IMG/VR virus record: IMGVR_UViG_3300013127_000034
Coordinates: 1-22,804 of that record
Strand: one strand, 5' to 3'
Source of the DNA: a virus
DNA: 22,804 bases
Notes under the pieces: model-generated
Seen by the model: the letters and a program-made list of their open reading frames with translations, nothing else
What the model was told of the DNA's origin: nothing
Database searches by the model: none
Shown: positions 22,747-22,804 of the stretch, piece after piece
How the letters are laid out: each line of letters begins with the position of its first letter
How positions within the stretch are numbered: the stretch's first letter is position 1
Program-made: the position numbers and the translations under genes

Positions 22747-22804
22747 TTCGAACACGTAATTTTCCCGTTATGAGCGGGGGACGTTACCAGTTACGTTCAA
22801 CGGC
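22733..22804 (-). tRNA. tRNA with CAU anticodon (Met or Ile2), 5' end outside window
   Basis: Read on the minus strand, the window holds all but the first two bases. The acceptor is (GG)GCCGT with ACGGCCC, discriminator A. The D arm has ACG/CGT around TAACTGGTAA. The anticodon stem is CCCG/CGGG with loop CTCATAA (anticodon CAT). The T arm is ACGTG/CACGT with TTCGAAT. The anticodon stem lacks the three consecutive G-C pairs of initiator tRNA, so it is elongator Met or lysidine-type Ile2. CCA is not encoded. Confidence 0.8.

Overview
The window is part of the virion-structure region of a large tailed bacteriophage with a contractile tail (myovirus morphology). The main evidence is a major capsid protein preceded by a small decoration-like protein, a long tail sheath protein, a probable tail tube, and a gp5/VgrG-like baseplate spike with a terminal HTHP motif. 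No gene for a bacterial core function is present. The DNA is fairly GC-rich, and most genes use GTA and CTA codons freely. Several genes appear to start on leaderless mRNAs (a -10 box six bases before ATG), a habit common in actinobacteria and Deinococcus. The host cannot be named from this window.

Layout. (1) 1-2611, head: two small unknown genes, a decoration-like protein, the major capsid protein, and a protein with a Pro/Ala-rich tail, closed by a strong intrinsic terminator. (2) 2619-8730, neck and head-tail joining: two proteins with FN3-like N-terminal regions, a connector-like protein, a 767-residue multidomain 'polyvalent' protein (metalloprotease-like, pyrophosphatase-like and ADP-ribosyltransferase-like parts), and a probable tail terminator. 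(3) 8754-15986, tail: a good sigma70-type promoter, tail sheath, two glycine-zipper proteins flanking a probable tail tube, then the spike, ending in a bidirectional terminator. (4) 16040-16765, minus strand: two small membrane-anchored proteins rich in hairpins; one is a GC-rich island. (5) 16831-19769, plus strand: a 597-residue virion-like protein with an internal duplication, a small beta-rich protein, a membrane/coiled-coil protein and a small partner. (6) 19771-22804, accessory end: a minus-strand unit of tRNA-Lys(UUU) and a small gene, a Cys-cluster protein converging on a radical SAM enzyme, an HNH endonuclease, and a tRNA with a CAU anticodon that runs off the window.

Most notable: the polyvalent protein in the structural block and its patch of foreign codon usage; a short N-terminal motif shared by three otherwise unlike virion-region proteins; a roughly 69-base imperfect hairpin inside a membrane-protein gene; the repeated leaderless-start geometry; and a radical SAM protein with an N-terminal TNSSSS motif.
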